From the NCBI GenBank assembly GCA_963783045.1, contig CAWAMD010000001.1:124001-188000 (forward strand): DNA of 64,000 nucleotides. The letters run 5' to 3'. A model generated the notes under the pieces. That model saw only the letters and a list, made by a program, of their open reading frames with translations, searched no databases and was not told where the DNA came from. Shown here piece by piece: positions 41,923 through 50,979 of this stretch. Position 1 is the first letter of the stretch. The number at the start of each line of letters is the position of its first letter. The translations under genes and the position numbers were made by a program. Origin of the DNA: CAWAMD01 sp963783045. GTDB taxonomy: Bacteria; Actinomycetota; Nitriliruptoria; Nitriliruptorales; Nitriliruptoraceae.

Positions 41923-42473
41923 AGCCGGCGATGAGCTCGTCGGCACCGACGACGTGCTGGAGCAGCTCGTCGTCGACCGGGTCGTCGCCGGTCACGACGC
42001 TGATTCCGCCGCTGCGCTCCATGACGGCGAACCGAACCTGTCCGAGCTGCGTCGACGCCGTTCATCCGCAGCTTCTCGAGCAGGTCGGCCTCGCTGAGCC
42101 GCGCCCGCCGCAGGTTGTCGGACAGGATCCTCGGGCCGGCCATCACGAGGATGGGCTCCTCGTCGATGACCTTGAGCAGGCCGTGGTTGCGCAGCCACGA
42201 CGCCGCCGACTGGGCGAGGAACAGGGTCACGAGCGCGACGACGCCGCCGAGCAGTGACGTCTTCGCCAGCGCGGTGCGGCCGACGATCGCGCCGATGGCC
42301 ACGGTGACCGGGAAGTCGTAGGACGACATCGTGCTCAGGCTGCGCTGCCCGAGCACCCGCGTCACGACGAGCACGGTGAGGTAGATCCCGACCCCCGAGA
42401 CGACCCCGATCCAGGTGGCGCGCCACGTCAGACCGAGGTCCTTCGGGATCGTGATCGCCGTCGCCGCCAGCAT
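41921..42473 (-). pseudogene. DUF421 (YetF-like) membrane protein gene with a frameshift
   Basis: ATG 42473 with GGGAG starts a DUF421 protein: three membrane helices, then ILVMAGPRILSDNLRRARLSEADLLEKLRMNGVD. After that the frame is lost; the usual ending (QVRFAVMERSGGISVVTGDD) continues in the next frame to a stop at 41921-41923. The length is one base over a multiple of three, so one extra base (near 42050) explains it. It is the second member of this family in the window (first at 5127-5672). Confidence 0.8.
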
Positions 42474-42687
42474 CGTGGTCTCCCTATGGGGTGCGGAAGG
42501 GGTGGGGTGCAGAAGGGCTGTCAGCACGAACGTACGGCGTTCTCGGGGGGCCTCCCCGGCCGAAGGGCGACCCCCGACACCGGCCCGACCGCCGTCGAAA
42601 GGGCGCATGGCCGACCGGCCGGCCGCCCCCGCCGACCGTCGGGGCGGACCTGCCTACGGTGGAAGGACACCGAGCACGAGGAGCACC

Positions 42688-43269
42688 ATGGACGCCGTTT
42701 CCTTCCTGACCGCCGAGCATCGGGAGATGGAAGACCTGATCGACCGGCTCAAGGAGAGCGAGGACGGCACGGAGCGTCGGGACCTCCTCCACAACGTCAC
42801 CGCCGAGCTGGCGCGGCACATGGCGATCGAGGAGCGGGTGCTCTTCCCCGCCATCCGTGAGGAGCTGGCCCCGCAGGATCCGGACACCTTCGGCGACGAG
42901 GTGCTCGAGAAGCTCGAGGAGCACCGGCAGCTCAAGATCCTCCTCGACGAGCTGACCGACATGGACCTCGACGACGAGCGGTTCTCCGCACGCGCCGAGG
43001 TGCTGCTCGAGACGGTCGAGCATCACCACGAGGAAGAGGAGGACGATCTCTTCCCCGCGCTCAAGGACGCCTGGTCCGAGCCGCGGCTCGACGAGCTCGG
43101 GGCCGAGCTTCAGCAGGCCAAGGACTCAGCCCCCACCCGGCCCCACCCGCACCTGCCCGACGAGGGGCGGTTCGTCGCCGCGGCCCAGGAGTTCACCGCC
43201 GCCATCGACAAGGTCCGCGACGCGACCCGGGACCTCGCCGACGGTGTCTCCGACCAGATCCGCGAGTGA
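42688..43269 (+). CDS. hemerythrin HHE-domain protein
   Basis: A 193-residue cation-binding hemerythrin-like protein. The four-helix bundle shows the iron ligands in FLTAEHREMEDL (His near residue 10), ARHMAIEERVLFPAI (His and Glu), EEHRQLKILL and VEHHHEEEEDDLFPAL. A C-terminal helical tail (residues about 145-193) is extra. Such proteins bind a di-iron centre and have been linked to oxygen, NO or iron handling. ATG 42688 has GAGGAG upstream. Confidence 0.88.
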   Translation: MDAVSFLTAEHREMEDLIDRLKESEDGTERRDLLHNVTAELARHMAIEERVLFPAIREELAPQDPDTFGDEVLEKLEEHRQLKILLDELTDMDLDDERFSARAEVLLETVEHHHEEEEDDLFPALKDAWSEPRLDELGAELQQAKDSAPTRPHPHLPDEGRFVAAAQEFTAAIDKVRDATRDLADGVSDQIRE

Positions 43270-43275
43270 TCCGGC

Positions 43276-43536
43276 TCACACCTCGCCGGTGTCGGCGAGC
43301 TTCTCCGCCCGCTCCCGGACCGTCTTGAAGTCGCCTCGCCCTCCGGGCCGGTCCGGCACCATGCCGTCGGTGCGCGAGAAGCCCCAGCCCTCGAGCTTCA
43401 CCGCCACGCGGCTGAACCGTCGGCGGCGGGTTCCGCCACACGACGGGCACGGGCCGGCGGCGTCCGCCTCGGCGTGAGGGACGATGCGGTCGCTCTCGGC
43501 GCCGCAGTCGCGGCACACGTACTCGTAGACGGGCAT
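43276..43536 (-). CDS. FmdB-family zinc-ribbon protein
   Basis: An 86-residue protein starting MPVYEYVCRDCGAESD, the invariant FmdB start, with the second knuckle GPCPSCGGTRRRRFSRVA near residue 30. FmdB-type ribbons are common regulators or chaperone-like proteins of unknown detail. The tail after residue 45 is hydrophilic and lineage-specific. A 13-base tandem repeat lies just upstream of the start. Confidence 0.88.
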   Translation of the reverse strand: MPVYEYVCRDCGAESDRIVPHAEADAAGPCPSCGGTRRRRFSRVAVKLEGWGFSRTDGMVPDRPGGRGDFKTVRERAEKLADTGEV

Positions 43537-43556
43537 CGCTTCTCGCTCCGTGTCTC

Positions 43557-43616
43557 GGTCCGTGCTCGGTCCGTGTCGGCGGTCCGTGTCGGCGGTCCGT
43601 GTCGGCGGTCCGATGC
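43557..43616. repeat. 13-base tandem repeat upstream of the FmdB gene
   Basis: GGTCCGTGTCGGC is repeated three times exactly (43568-43606), with partial copies on each side. It sits in the leader or promoter region of the minus-strand FmdB gene, so copy-number change could alter its expression. Confidence 0.8.
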
Positions 43617-43651
43617 GCCCGACGTGGGGGCCGACGATCCGCAGCGATCGG

Positions 43652-43725
43652 TTATCCACAGCAATGTGGACAGCGACTGTGGATAACGGGCCCCGCCCAC
43701 GCCCAGCGCGAGCAGGTTATCCACA
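43652..43725. other. cluster of DnaA boxes
   Basis: Three perfect TTATCCACA boxes lie at 43652-43660 (+), 43678-43686 (-) and 43717-43725 (+). A weaker TGTGGACAG at 43665-43673 makes four sites in 74 bases. The region is non-coding, between the FmdB and crgA genes. It may be a replication-control (DnaA-binding or titration) site or part of the origin; the origin-proximal gene order nearby supports a replication link. No AT-rich unwinding stretch is visible beside it. Confidence 0.75.
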
Positions 43726-43788
43726 GTTCGTGCGTCGGTCGGCGGGCCGAGCCGACCCAGACGCCGGTTGGTGCGCGTTGCCCCGCGG

Positions 43789-44064
43789 CTACCGCCAGCG
43801 CGTCAGGAAGCCGAAACCGGCCGTCAGCAGGACGAACCCGCCGACCAGCGGCCAGTTGCTGCCGAGCCCGGGCAGGTGGGCCGAGGTCCAGCGCCCCACC
43901 GCCGGCAGGTAGCCGAGCAGGATCACGATGACGCCCAGGATCAGCAGCGTCGCGCCGGTCGCCGGCACCCACGTGGGGCTCGGCGGCGGCTTCTTGACCG
44001 GTCCCTCGACGTTGCGGGGACGGGGACGGACCTTGTTCTTGCGGCGGTGCTTGCTCTTCGGCAT
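43789..44064 (-). CDS. crgA: cell division protein CrgA
   Basis: A 91-residue membrane protein: a very basic N-terminus (MPKSKHRRKNKVRPRPRN) followed by two membrane helices (residues about 32-52 and 70-87). The size, basic start and the conserved NWPLVGGFVLLTAGF in the second helix are CrgA. It is a divisome-associated inhibitor or organiser of FtsZ and PBP localisation in actinobacteria. Its place at the left of the sortase/trpG/pkn block matches the order in mycobacteria and streptomycetes. Confidence 0.9.
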   Translation of the reverse strand: MPKSKHRRKNKVRPRPRNVEGPVKKPPPSPTWVPATGATLLILGVIVILLGYLPAVGRWTSAHLPGLGSNWPLVGGFVLLTAGFGFLTRWR

Positions 44065-44268
44065 CGGGGCGAGCCTCGGCAGATGGCTGGGCGGAAGGCG
44101 ACGCGCGGGCGGCTGTGAGGTCGGTGGCCTCGGCGGCGGACCTCACCGTCCGAGACTATCGGACTGCGCCCCGAGAGCAGGGGCCGGAGGCTACCCTTGC
44201 CCGCGCGGGGGCGCGGGGCGCGGTGTCGCGGCCGCGCGAACGGGTTCGATCCGAGGGAGGCGGCCAGC

Positions 44269-44952
44269 GTGCGCAAGGTCGTACGGTTCAGCGGCTGGAC
44301 GCTCATCGGCGCCGGGGTGCTGATCCTGCTCTACCTCGTGTACCTCATGTTCTTCACGAACCTGACGACCGACCACGCACAGGACGAGCTGCTCCAGCAG
44401 TGGACGCTCGACTACGGCGGCCTCGGCGAGACGCTGCCCGGCGAGACGGTGGACCCGGCGAACACCGACACGGCGCCGCCGGCGGTCAGCCCCGGTGACG
44501 CCTACGCCGCCATGTGGTTCACACGGCCGGGCCAGCAGGACCCGATCGTGCACAAGGATCCCCTCTTCGTCGTCGAGGGGGTCTCCCTCGACGACCTGCG
44601 CCGCGGCCCCGGCCACTACCCCGACACGGCCGGCCCCGGTCAGCCGGGCAACTTCGCGGTCAGCGGCCACCGCACGACCTACGGCGCGCCCTTCTACCAC
44701 CTCGACGACCTGCGGGCCGGGGACCAGATCCATGTCGTCGACCGCGGCCAGCACGAGTGGGTCTACACCGTCGCCAAGACCACGGTCGTCAGCCCGCACG
44801 AGCTCTGGGTCGTGGGCAGCGACCCGCTCGGCAACGGCCAGCCCACCCTCACGCTGACCACGTGTCACCCGCGCTTCTCCGCGGCGCAGCGGTTCATCGT
44901 CTTCGCGCAGCTGGACACGGGCGAGGCCGCGACGCCGACCCCGACCTCATGA
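44269..44952 (+). CDS. class E sortase
   Basis: A 227-residue sortase with one N-terminal membrane helix (residues about 8-30) and an extracellular catalytic domain. The catalytic His is in AVSGHRTTYGAPFYHL near residue 137, the Cys in TLTTCHPRFSAAQR near residue 204, and the Arg follows. Class E sortases attach LAxTG-type proteins to peptidoglycan in high-G+C bacteria. The GTG at 44269 has GAGGGAGG upstream. The next gene overlaps its stop (ATGA). Confidence 0.9.
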   Translation: MRKVVRFSGWTLIGAGVLILLYLVYLMFFTNLTTDHAQDELLQQWTLDYGGLGETLPGETVDPANTDTAPPAVSPGDAYAAMWFTRPGQQDPIVHKDPLFVVEGVSLDDLRRGPGHYPDTAGPGQPGNFAVSGHRTTYGAPFYHLDDLRAGDQIHVVDRGQHEWVYTVAKTTVVSPHELWVVGSDPLGNGQPTLTLTTCHPRFSAAQRFIVFAQLDTGEAATPTPTS

Positions 44953-45158
44953 GCCGGACCGAGTCGGACATCAGCCCCTGGACGCGCCGTCTGCGTCTCG
45001 CGCTGCGGGCCCTCCTCGTGCTCGTCGCCGCGGCGGTCCTGCTCGTGTTCCTCTTCACCTGGCTCTTCCCGCGCGTCGAGCGTCGCCTCGAGAACCCGAC
45101 CATCGGCAACCACCAGTCGCTGCCCGCGATCCCCGGCGCCGACGGCGCCACCGCCTGA
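44949..45158 (+). CDS. small single-pass membrane protein, coupled to the sortase gene
   Basis: A 69-residue protein with one membrane helix (residues about 17-42). The start overlaps the sortase stop, so translation is coupled. The C-terminal part is short and polar. Small membrane proteins are often found between the sortase and trpG in this gene block; function is unknown. Confidence 0.65.
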   Translation: MSRTESDISPWTRRLRLALRALLVLVAAAVLLVFLFTWLFPRVERRLENPTIGNHQSLPAIPGADGATA

Positions 45159-45161
45159 CCG

Positions 45162-46229
45162 TCAGGCGCGGCGGTCGGCCATGAAGGCTGCGACCTCCTC
45201 CAGCGCGACCTGCGAGTCGGGCGCCAGCGGCAGGCCGGCGAGGGCGTCGAGCGCCTCGTCGACCGAGTCCTTCAGCACCCGCCGTGTGGCGGCGAGCCCG
45301 CCGGATCCGCGCATGAGCTGACGGCACCGGTCCGCGCCGGCGACGTTGAGCGCCGGGTTCCCGAGCAGCTCCAGGAACTCGGCGCGCTCGGCGTCGTCGA
45401 GCCGCTCGACCGTCTCTGCGACGAGCAGCGTCCGCTTGCCCTCGACGAGGTCCGACGCGGCGGACTTGCCCGTCTCCGCCTCCTGCCCGAAGACCCCGAG
45501 CAGGTCGTCGCCGATCTGGAACGCGCGCCCGAGCGGGCCACCGAACCGGGCGAGGCCCTCGACGAGCGACGCCTCGGCCCCGGCCAGACACGCCCCGATC
45601 TCGAGGGGACGCGCCACCGAGTAGCGCCCCGACTTGTACGTCGCGACGGCGAGCGCGAGCTCCCGGGAGGCCTGTCGGCTCGTGGCGGCGTACAGGTCGA
45701 TGTACTGGCCGGCCATCACCTCCTCCCGCAGCGTCGTGAAGCGGCGCATGGCGGCCAGCAGCCGGCCGGCGGGCACGTCCGCGTCGATGAACAGCTCGTC
45801 CGCCTGCACGAACGCGAGGTCGCCGAGCAGGATGCCGACCGACGCGCCGTAGTGCCCCGCGTCGCCGGCCCAGCCGGCGGCCGCATGCTGCTCGGCGAAG
45901 ACGCGGTGGGCGGTCGGCCGTCCCCGGCGCGTCGGCGCGGCGTCGATGATGTCGTCGTGGAGCAGTGCGCAGGTGTGCAGCAGCTCGAGCGCGAGCGCGG
46001 GTCCCATCACCGCGGCGACCTCCCGGCCGCCGGCCGCCTCGTAGCCGAGCAGCAGCAGCGCCGGCCGCAGGCGCTTGCCGCCGGTCACGAAGGCACGCAG
46101 CTCCTCGGTGAGCGGCGCCAGCGACGGGTGCAGATCGAGGACCCGGGGCAGGGCCCGGTCGAGATACGCCGTCAGCGCGTCGTCCACCAGGGCGGCGAGG
46201 CGCTGCAGCTGTGTTGGCGGCACGGTCAC
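45162..46229 (-). CDS. polyprenyl (trans-isoprenyl) diphosphate synthase
   Basis: A 355-residue isoprenyl diphosphate synthase. The first Asp-rich motif is LLHDDIIDAAPTRRGRP near residue 91 and the second is FQIGDDLLGVFG near residue 235. GGKRLRPALLLLGYEAAGG near residue 50 binds the isopentenyl diphosphate. GTG 46229 follows AGGAG; an upstream GTG is less likely. Product length (geranylgeranyl up to nonaprenyl) cannot be set from sequence alone by eye. Confidence 0.9.
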   Translation of the reverse strand: MTVPPTQLQRLAALVDDALTAYLDRALPRVLDLHPSLAPLTEELRAFVTGGKRLRPALLLLGYEAAGGREVAAVMGPALALELLHTCALLHDDIIDAAPTRRGRPTAHRVFAEQHAAAGWAGDAGHYGASVGILLGDLAFVQADELFIDADVPAGRLLAAMRRFTTLREEVMAGQYIDLYAATSRQASRELALAVATYKSGRYSVARPLEIGACLAGAEASLVEGLARFGGPLGRAFQIGDDLLGVFGQEAETGKSAASDLVEGKRTLLVAETVERLDDAERAEFLELLGNPALNVAGADRCRQLMRGSGGLAATRRVLKDSVDEALDALAGLPLAPDSQVALEEVAAFMADRRA

Positions 46230-46348
46230 GACGGCTCCTGAGACGGATCGGGGGTGCACGTCGGCGACGAGTATGCCGGGCCGGCGGCCCGGAACCGGCC
46301 GCGGGGTAGACTCGGCCGTCCGACCCGGTGTCGGTCAGAAAGAGCAGC

Positions 46349-48157
46349 GTGTCCCAGCCGAACTCGGCCCCCTCCTCCGCCGGAGGCAGCGGCCGGATGC
46401 CAGACCCGGCCAGCATCGAGCGGCCGTGGCTCGCGTCGTACCCGCCGGGGGTCCCGCCGACCTACCGGTACCCCGACGTCCCGTTGACGCGGTTCCTCGA
46501 CGACGCCGCCCGCGACTTCCCGGATCTCGTCGCCGTCCACTTCGAGGGCGCCGAGCTGACCTACGCCGAGCTCCTCGACCAGGTCGACCGACTCGCGACC
46601 GCGCTGGCCGATCTCGGCGTGTCCAAGGGCGACACGGTCGGGATCGTGCTGCCGAACATCCCCGCGAACGTGATCGCGACCTTCGCGGTCCTTCGGCTCG
46701 GCGCCGTGGTGGTCCAGGTCAACCCGCAGTACACGGAGGACGAGCTGCAGGGCCAGCTCGCCGACAGCTGCTGCGCGGTCGCGCTGTGCCTGGCCGCCAC
46801 CCTGCCGCGGCTGAACGCGGTGCGTGCCCGGCTCCCGGCACTCCGGCACGTGATCGCGACCGGGCTCGAGGAGTGGCTCCCGCGACGCAAGCGTCTGCTC
46901 TTCCCCCTCCTGGCGCGCCGGTCGGGCACCTACCGGCGGGTCACGACCCGGGACGAGGCGCTCTCCTTCGCCGACCTCGTCGAGGCCGCCGCCCCGATCG
47001 CGCGGCAGGCACCGGTCACCGCCCACGACCTGGCGCTGCTGCAGTACACGGGTGGGACGACCGGCGTCAGCAAGGGCGTCATGCTGACCCACGGCAACCT
47101 CGTCGCCAACAGCTTCCAGGCGCGCCTGTGGGTACCCGACATGCGCGCCGGCAAGGAGCGGATCCTCGCGGCCATGCCGTTCTTCCACATCTACGCGCTG
47201 ACGCTCGGCATGTTCACCGCGATGCTGTCCGCAGCCACGCTCGTGCTGATGGCACGCTTCGACGCGGAGACGGCGCTCGGACTCATCGACAGCCAGCGGC
47301 CGACGCTCTTCCCCGGCGTGCCGACGATGTACCGGGCGATCATCGATCACCCCGACGCGGGCAGCTACGACCTGCGGTCGATCCGGGCGTGTGTGTCCGG
47401 AGCGGCTCCCCTGCCCGAGGAGGTCTCCCGCCGCTTCGAGGAGATCACCGGCGGGGCACGGCTGCGCGAGGGGTACGGCCTGTCGGAGGCCGGCCCGCTG
47501 ACCCACGCCAACCCGATCTACGGCCGCTCGGTGCGCGGCAAGATCGGCCTGCCGGTCACCGACACCGTGGCCGTCGTCGTCGACCCGGAGGAGCCGACGC
47601 GGGTGCTGCCGGCGGGCGAGCGCGGCGAGCTCGTCGTCCACGGCCCGCAGGTGATGGCGGGCTACTGGCACCAGCCCGAGGAGACCGGACAGGTCCTGCG
47701 CGACGGGTGGCTGCTCACCGGTGACATCGCCGTGATGAGCGACGACGGCTACTTCGAGATCGTGGACCGGCGCAAGGACATCATCCTGTCCGGCGGCCAC
47801 AACATCTACCCACGCGAGGTCGAGGACGTCCTCTACCGGCACCCGATGGTCGAGAAGGTCGTCGTCGTCGGTCTGCCCGACCCCTACCGCGGCGAGACGG
47901 TGAAGGCCTACGTCGTCCTGCGCGAGGGGCCGCGGGTCACCGCCGAGGAGCTCGACGCCCACTGCCGCCAGCACCTGAGCGGCTACAAGGTCCCGCGCGC
48001 CTACGAGGTGCGCGACGAGCTCCCGGAGACGAAGACGGGCAAGATGCTGCGCAGAGAGCTCCGGGCCGAGGAGGCCGCCGCCCGCGAGGATGCCGCTGAG
48101 GCCACCGACGCCGCCGACGCGACCGACGCCGCCGACGGCGACCGGGCGGGCGCCTGA
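46349..48157 (+). CDS. long-chain fatty acid-CoA ligase
   Basis: A 602-residue FadD-type ANL ligase: RPWLASYPPGVPPTYRYPDVPLTRFL at the start, P-loop LQYTGGTTGVSKGVMLTH near residue 233, REGYGLSEAGPLTHANP near residue 379 and the C-terminal ETKTGKMLRRELR near residue 560. It ends in an Ala/Asp-rich tail with two ATDAAD repeats. GTG 46349 is chosen (AAAGAG upstream); GTG 46328 is possible. The next gene overlaps it by one base (TGATG). Confidence 0.9.
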   Translation: MSQPNSAPSSAGGSGRMPDPASIERPWLASYPPGVPPTYRYPDVPLTRFLDDAARDFPDLVAVHFEGAELTYAELLDQVDRLATALADLGVSKGDTVGIVLPNIPANVIATFAVLRLGAVVVQVNPQYTEDELQGQLADSCCAVALCLAATLPRLNAVRARLPALRHVIATGLEEWLPRRKRLLFPLLARRSGTYRRVTTRDEALSFADLVEAAAPIARQAPVTAHDLALLQYTGGTTGVSKGVMLTHGNLVANSFQARLWVPDMRAGKERILAAMPFFHIYALTLGMFTAMLSAATLVLMARFDAETALGLIDSQRPTLFPGVPTMYRAIIDHPDAGSYDLRSIRACVSGAAPLPEEVSRRFEEITGGARLREGYGLSEAGPLTHANPIYGRSVRGKIGLPVTDTVAVVVDPEEPTRVLPAGERGELVVHGPQVMAGYWHQPEETGQVLRDGWLLTGDIAVMSDDGYFEIVDRRKDIILSGGHNIYPREVEDVLYRHPMVEKVVVVGLPDPYRGETVKAYVVLREGPRVTAEELDAHCRQHLSGYKVPRAYEVRDELPETKTGKMLRRELRAEEAAAREDAAEATDAADATDAADGDRAGA

Positions 48158-48762
48158 TGGCACGGCTGCTGATCGTCGACAACTACGACTCCTTCACCTA
48201 CAACCTCGCACAGGAGCTCGGTGAGCTCGGGGCCGAGGTCGAGGTCGTGCGCAACGACCGCTTCACCGTCGACGAGGTGCTCGCGTCCCTCCCCGACGGG
48301 CTCGTGATCAGCCCCGGACCGGGGACGCCCGACGACGCGGGGCTGTCCAACGATCTCGTCCGGGCGGTGGCGGGACTTCGCCCGGTGCTCGGTGTGTGCC
48401 TCGGCCACCAGTGCATCGGTGCCGTCTACGGTGGCCGGATCGTGCCGGCGCCGGTGCTCGTCCACGGCAAGACGAGCAAGATCTACCACCGCCGCAGCGG
48501 GGTCTTCGCCGACCTTCCGGTGCCCTTCGACGCGACCCGCTACCACTCCCTCGTCGTCGACCGGGACAGCCTCCCGGCGGTGCTGCAGGTGACGGCCGAG
48601 ACCTCGGACGGGCTCGTCATGGGGCTGCGGCACCGGGAGCTCGACGTGGAAGGGGTGCAGTTCCACCCGGAGTCGGTGCTGACGACCTCGGGGATGCGAC
48701 TGCTCGGCAACTTCCTCAGTCGCTGCCAGCCGGCGCGTCAGGAGCCACTCGCAGCGACCTGA
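48157..48762 (+). CDS. trpG: anthranilate/aminodeoxychorismate synthase, glutamine amidotransferase subunit
   Basis: A 201-residue class I glutamine amidotransferase with the complete Cys-His-Glu triad: GVCLGHQCIG near residue 81, His and Glu in VQFHPESVLTT near residue 169. It begins LLIVDNYDSFTYNLAQELGELG, as in TrpG/PabA. It supplies ammonia to anthranilate or aminodeoxychorismate synthase; the partner is not in the window. A TrpG/PabA gene at this place beside the kinase cluster is conserved in actinobacteria. Confidence 0.92.
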   Translation: MARLLIVDNYDSFTYNLAQELGELGAEVEVVRNDRFTVDEVLASLPDGLVISPGPGTPDDAGLSNDLVRAVAGLRPVLGVCLGHQCIGAVYGGRIVPAPVLVHGKTSKIYHRRSGVFADLPVPFDATRYHSLVVDRDSLPAVLQVTAETSDGLVMGLRHRELDVEGVQFHPESVLTTSGMRLLGNFLSRCQPARQEPLAAT

Positions 48763-49717
48763 TCGCGCCCTCGACCGTGTCCACCGGGATCACCCGGATC
48801 CGGGGTCCGGCCGCCGTGGCGGCGGCCTCGGCCTGCGATGCGGGCGAGAGGAAGACCGTCGCGCCGGCCTGCTCGGCGGCGACCACCTTCTCCTCGATCC
48901 CGCCGATGGGACCCACCCGTCCCTCGAGGTCGAGGGTGCCCGTGCCGGCGATGACCCGGCCCGCGGCCAGGTCCTCGTCGCTGACGAGGTCGTAGGTCGT
49001 CAGCGCGATCATCATCCCCGCGGACGGGCCGCCGATCTGGGTCTGCTCGAGGGTGACGGGGAAGGGCAGCGTGATGTCGTTCGCGATGGTCTCGACGAGG
49101 ATGCCCAGCCCCGGGTGGTCCATGTCGGCGACCTGTCCGGCGGCGACGGTCACCTGCGAGGTCTCGTCGCCCCGCTCGATCGTGAGCGGCACGCGCTGGC
49201 CGCGTGTCAGGTCGCGCAGGGCGGCGACAAGGGCGTCGGCGGTCTGCACCGGCTCACCGTCGACCGCGCGGATGAGATCGCCGGTCTGCAGGACGCCGTC
49301 GGCCGGCCCGCCGGGCAGCACCCCGGCCACGAGCGCCGCCGTGTCGACGGTCACGTCGTAGCCCGCCTCCCGGAGGCCGACCGCGGCCGCGACCTCGAAC
49401 GACCGGGTGAACTGTCGCCGCTGGGCCTCGAAGTAGGTGGTCCGGTCGACGCCCGTCGGGATGACGTTGGCCCGTGGCTGCAGGGCACGCTCCGGCGAGA
49501 TCCACGCCTGGATGCTCTCGGCCAGGCTCGGCTGCAGCACGCTGACGGTCAGCAGGCGCAGGTCGCCGTTGATGGGAGTCACCGGGTGCTCGGTGACATG
49601 GACCAGTGGCGGGACCGAGTAGGCGCCGCCCGGCGCATACTCGATCAGCGGCATCGGCACGTAGACCGTCGCCCACAGCGTGACGAGCAGGGAGGCGAGG
49701 TAGAACGCGCGGCGCAT
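48716..49717 (-). CDS. PDZ-domain, Lon-like (S16) membrane protease (YlbL family)
   Basis: A 333-residue protein with an N-terminal membrane helix, a PDZ domain (about residues 120-205, VLPGGPADGVLQTGDLIRAVDG) and an S16/Lon-type catalytic domain: nucleophile Ser in QIGGPSAGMMIAL near residue 236 and Lys in IGGIEEKVVAAEQAG near residue 278. YlbL-type proteases act outside or in the membrane on signalling or division proteins. Its start overlaps the M50 protease stop (TGATG), and its end overlaps the trpG end by 47 bases. Confidence 0.9.
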   Translation of the reverse strand: MRRAFYLASLLVTLWATVYVPMPLIEYAPGGAYSVPPLVHVTEHPVTPINGDLRLLTVSVLQPSLAESIQAWISPERALQPRANVIPTGVDRTTYFEAQRRQFTRSFEVAAAVGLREAGYDVTVDTAALVAGVLPGGPADGVLQTGDLIRAVDGEPVQTADALVAALRDLTRGQRVPLTIERGDETSQVTVAAGQVADMDHPGLGILVETIANDITLPFPVTLEQTQIGGPSAGMMIALTTYDLVSDEDLAAGRVIAGTGTLDLEGRVGPIGGIEEKVVAAEQAGATVFLSPASQAEAAATAAGPRIRVIPVDTVEGAIRSLRVAPDAPAGSD

Positions 49718-50865
49718 CACGTCGCACGTGTGCGCAGGTGGGGCGGATGGGCCATCGCGTGCAGACGCTCCAGGGCCTCGTCGACCTGGCCCTCGGACAG
49801 CAGCTGCTGGATCCGGCCGTCTCCGGTGACCGCGACGAGGGGGGCGTCGTGGAGGCGAACGAGCAGCGACTCGAGCGGGGCGTCGATGTCGATACGGGGG
49901 ATCGCGTCGATCGGGTGCATCACGTCGGCGCTCACGCGCAGCTCGCGGTCGTGGGGATCGACCTCCATGACCTCGGTGAGGCGGACGGCGCCGACGATGG
50001 TCGTGCCCTCGACGACCGGGAAGACCTCGAAGCCGGGGCTCGCCGCCATGATGTCGGCGGTGCGCGCCAGCGGGAGGTCGCTGCGGACCGACGGCGGCGA
50101 GGCGACGGTGATCGAGCGAACCGTCCGGGAGGCGACGAGGCCATCCATCTCCGCCTCCCGCCGTTCGGCAGTGGCGGCCCGCCACAGGAACCACCCGACG
50201 AACACGGCCCAGACCGCCTGGAACAGCGCCTGCGGGCTCACGAGCACCGCCCGTACGGCGAGCGCGAACAGCACCAGTGCGAGCCCCTGCCCGGCCCAGG
50301 CGGCGACCTTGATCGCACGCGACCGGTTGCGGGTCACGGCCCACACGGCGGCACGCAGCACGCGGCCGCCGTCCAGCGGTGCGGCGGGCACCAGGTTGAA
50401 CAGGCCGAGGAGCAGGTTGATCCACCCGAGCGTGCCGAGCACCGTCGCCGCGTCCGACCACCCGAGCCCCTGCTGCAGCGCCGTCGCCGTGACCCCGAAG
50501 ACAGCGGCCAGCGTGAAGGAGATCCAGGGCCCGACCGCCGCGAGCACGAACTCCTCTCGTGGGCCCGTCGAGTCGTGACGCATCTCGGTCACGCCACCGA
50601 AGAGGAACAGCGTGATCCCGGTCACCTCCACGCCGCGGTGGCGTCCCTCGAGGGCGTGCCCGAGCTCGTGCGCGAGCACCGAACCGAGGAACAGCAACGC
50701 CGCCGCCAGGGCCATGACGGACGCGTCAGCGATGTGCCGCGACCGTCCCACGCTGAACTGCTGGTAGAAGCTCCACAGCGCGAGCAGCAGGATCAGCACC
50801 CAGGACGGGTCGATGCGGACGTTGACACCGCCGATCCGGGCGACGCGGAAGGCACGGGGAAACAT
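49717..50865 (-). CDS. site-2 (M50) intramembrane metalloprotease with CBS domains
   Basis: A 382-residue zinc protease of the SpoIVFB-like M50B class: HELGHALEGRHRG (HExxH) near residue 61, FNLVPAAPLDGGRVLRA (the Asp) near residue 145, six or so membrane helices, and a C-terminal pair of CBS domains (from about residue 240). CBS domains sense adenine nucleotides. It is coupled to the YlbL-type protease gene downstream, an arrangement seen in several actinobacteria. Targets would be membrane-bound regulators. Confidence 0.9.
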   Translation of the reverse strand: MFPRAFRVARIGGVNVRIDPSWVLILLLALWSFYQQFSVGRSRHIADASVMALAAALLFLGSVLAHELGHALEGRHRGVEVTGITLFLFGGVTEMRHDSTGPREEFVLAAVGPWISFTLAAVFGVTATALQQGLGWSDAATVLGTLGWINLLLGLFNLVPAAPLDGGRVLRAAVWAVTRNRSRAIKVAAWAGQGLALVLFALAVRAVLVSPQALFQAVWAVFVGWFLWRAATAERREAEMDGLVASRTVRSITVASPPSVRSDLPLARTADIMAASPGFEVFPVVEGTTIVGAVRLTEVMEVDPHDRELRVSADVMHPIDAIPRIDIDAPLESLLVRLHDAPLVAVTGDGRIQQLLSEGQVDEALERLHAMAHPPHLRTRAT

Positions 50866-50979
50866 GCGGTGGACCCTAGCGTCTGCCCGATCGTTCCCTG
50901 ACCCGTCGACACGCCCCCCGTGCGAGGGGGCAGCGGGTTGGGGCAGCGCGCGCCTCCGTCGCTGGTTATGGTGAGGCAC

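Noticed and set aside
43652..43725. Calling the DnaA-box cluster the chromosomal origin
   Set aside because: Three boxes alone, without dnaA/dnaN or an AT-rich unwinding element in view, do not prove an origin, so it is reported only as a DnaA-box cluster.
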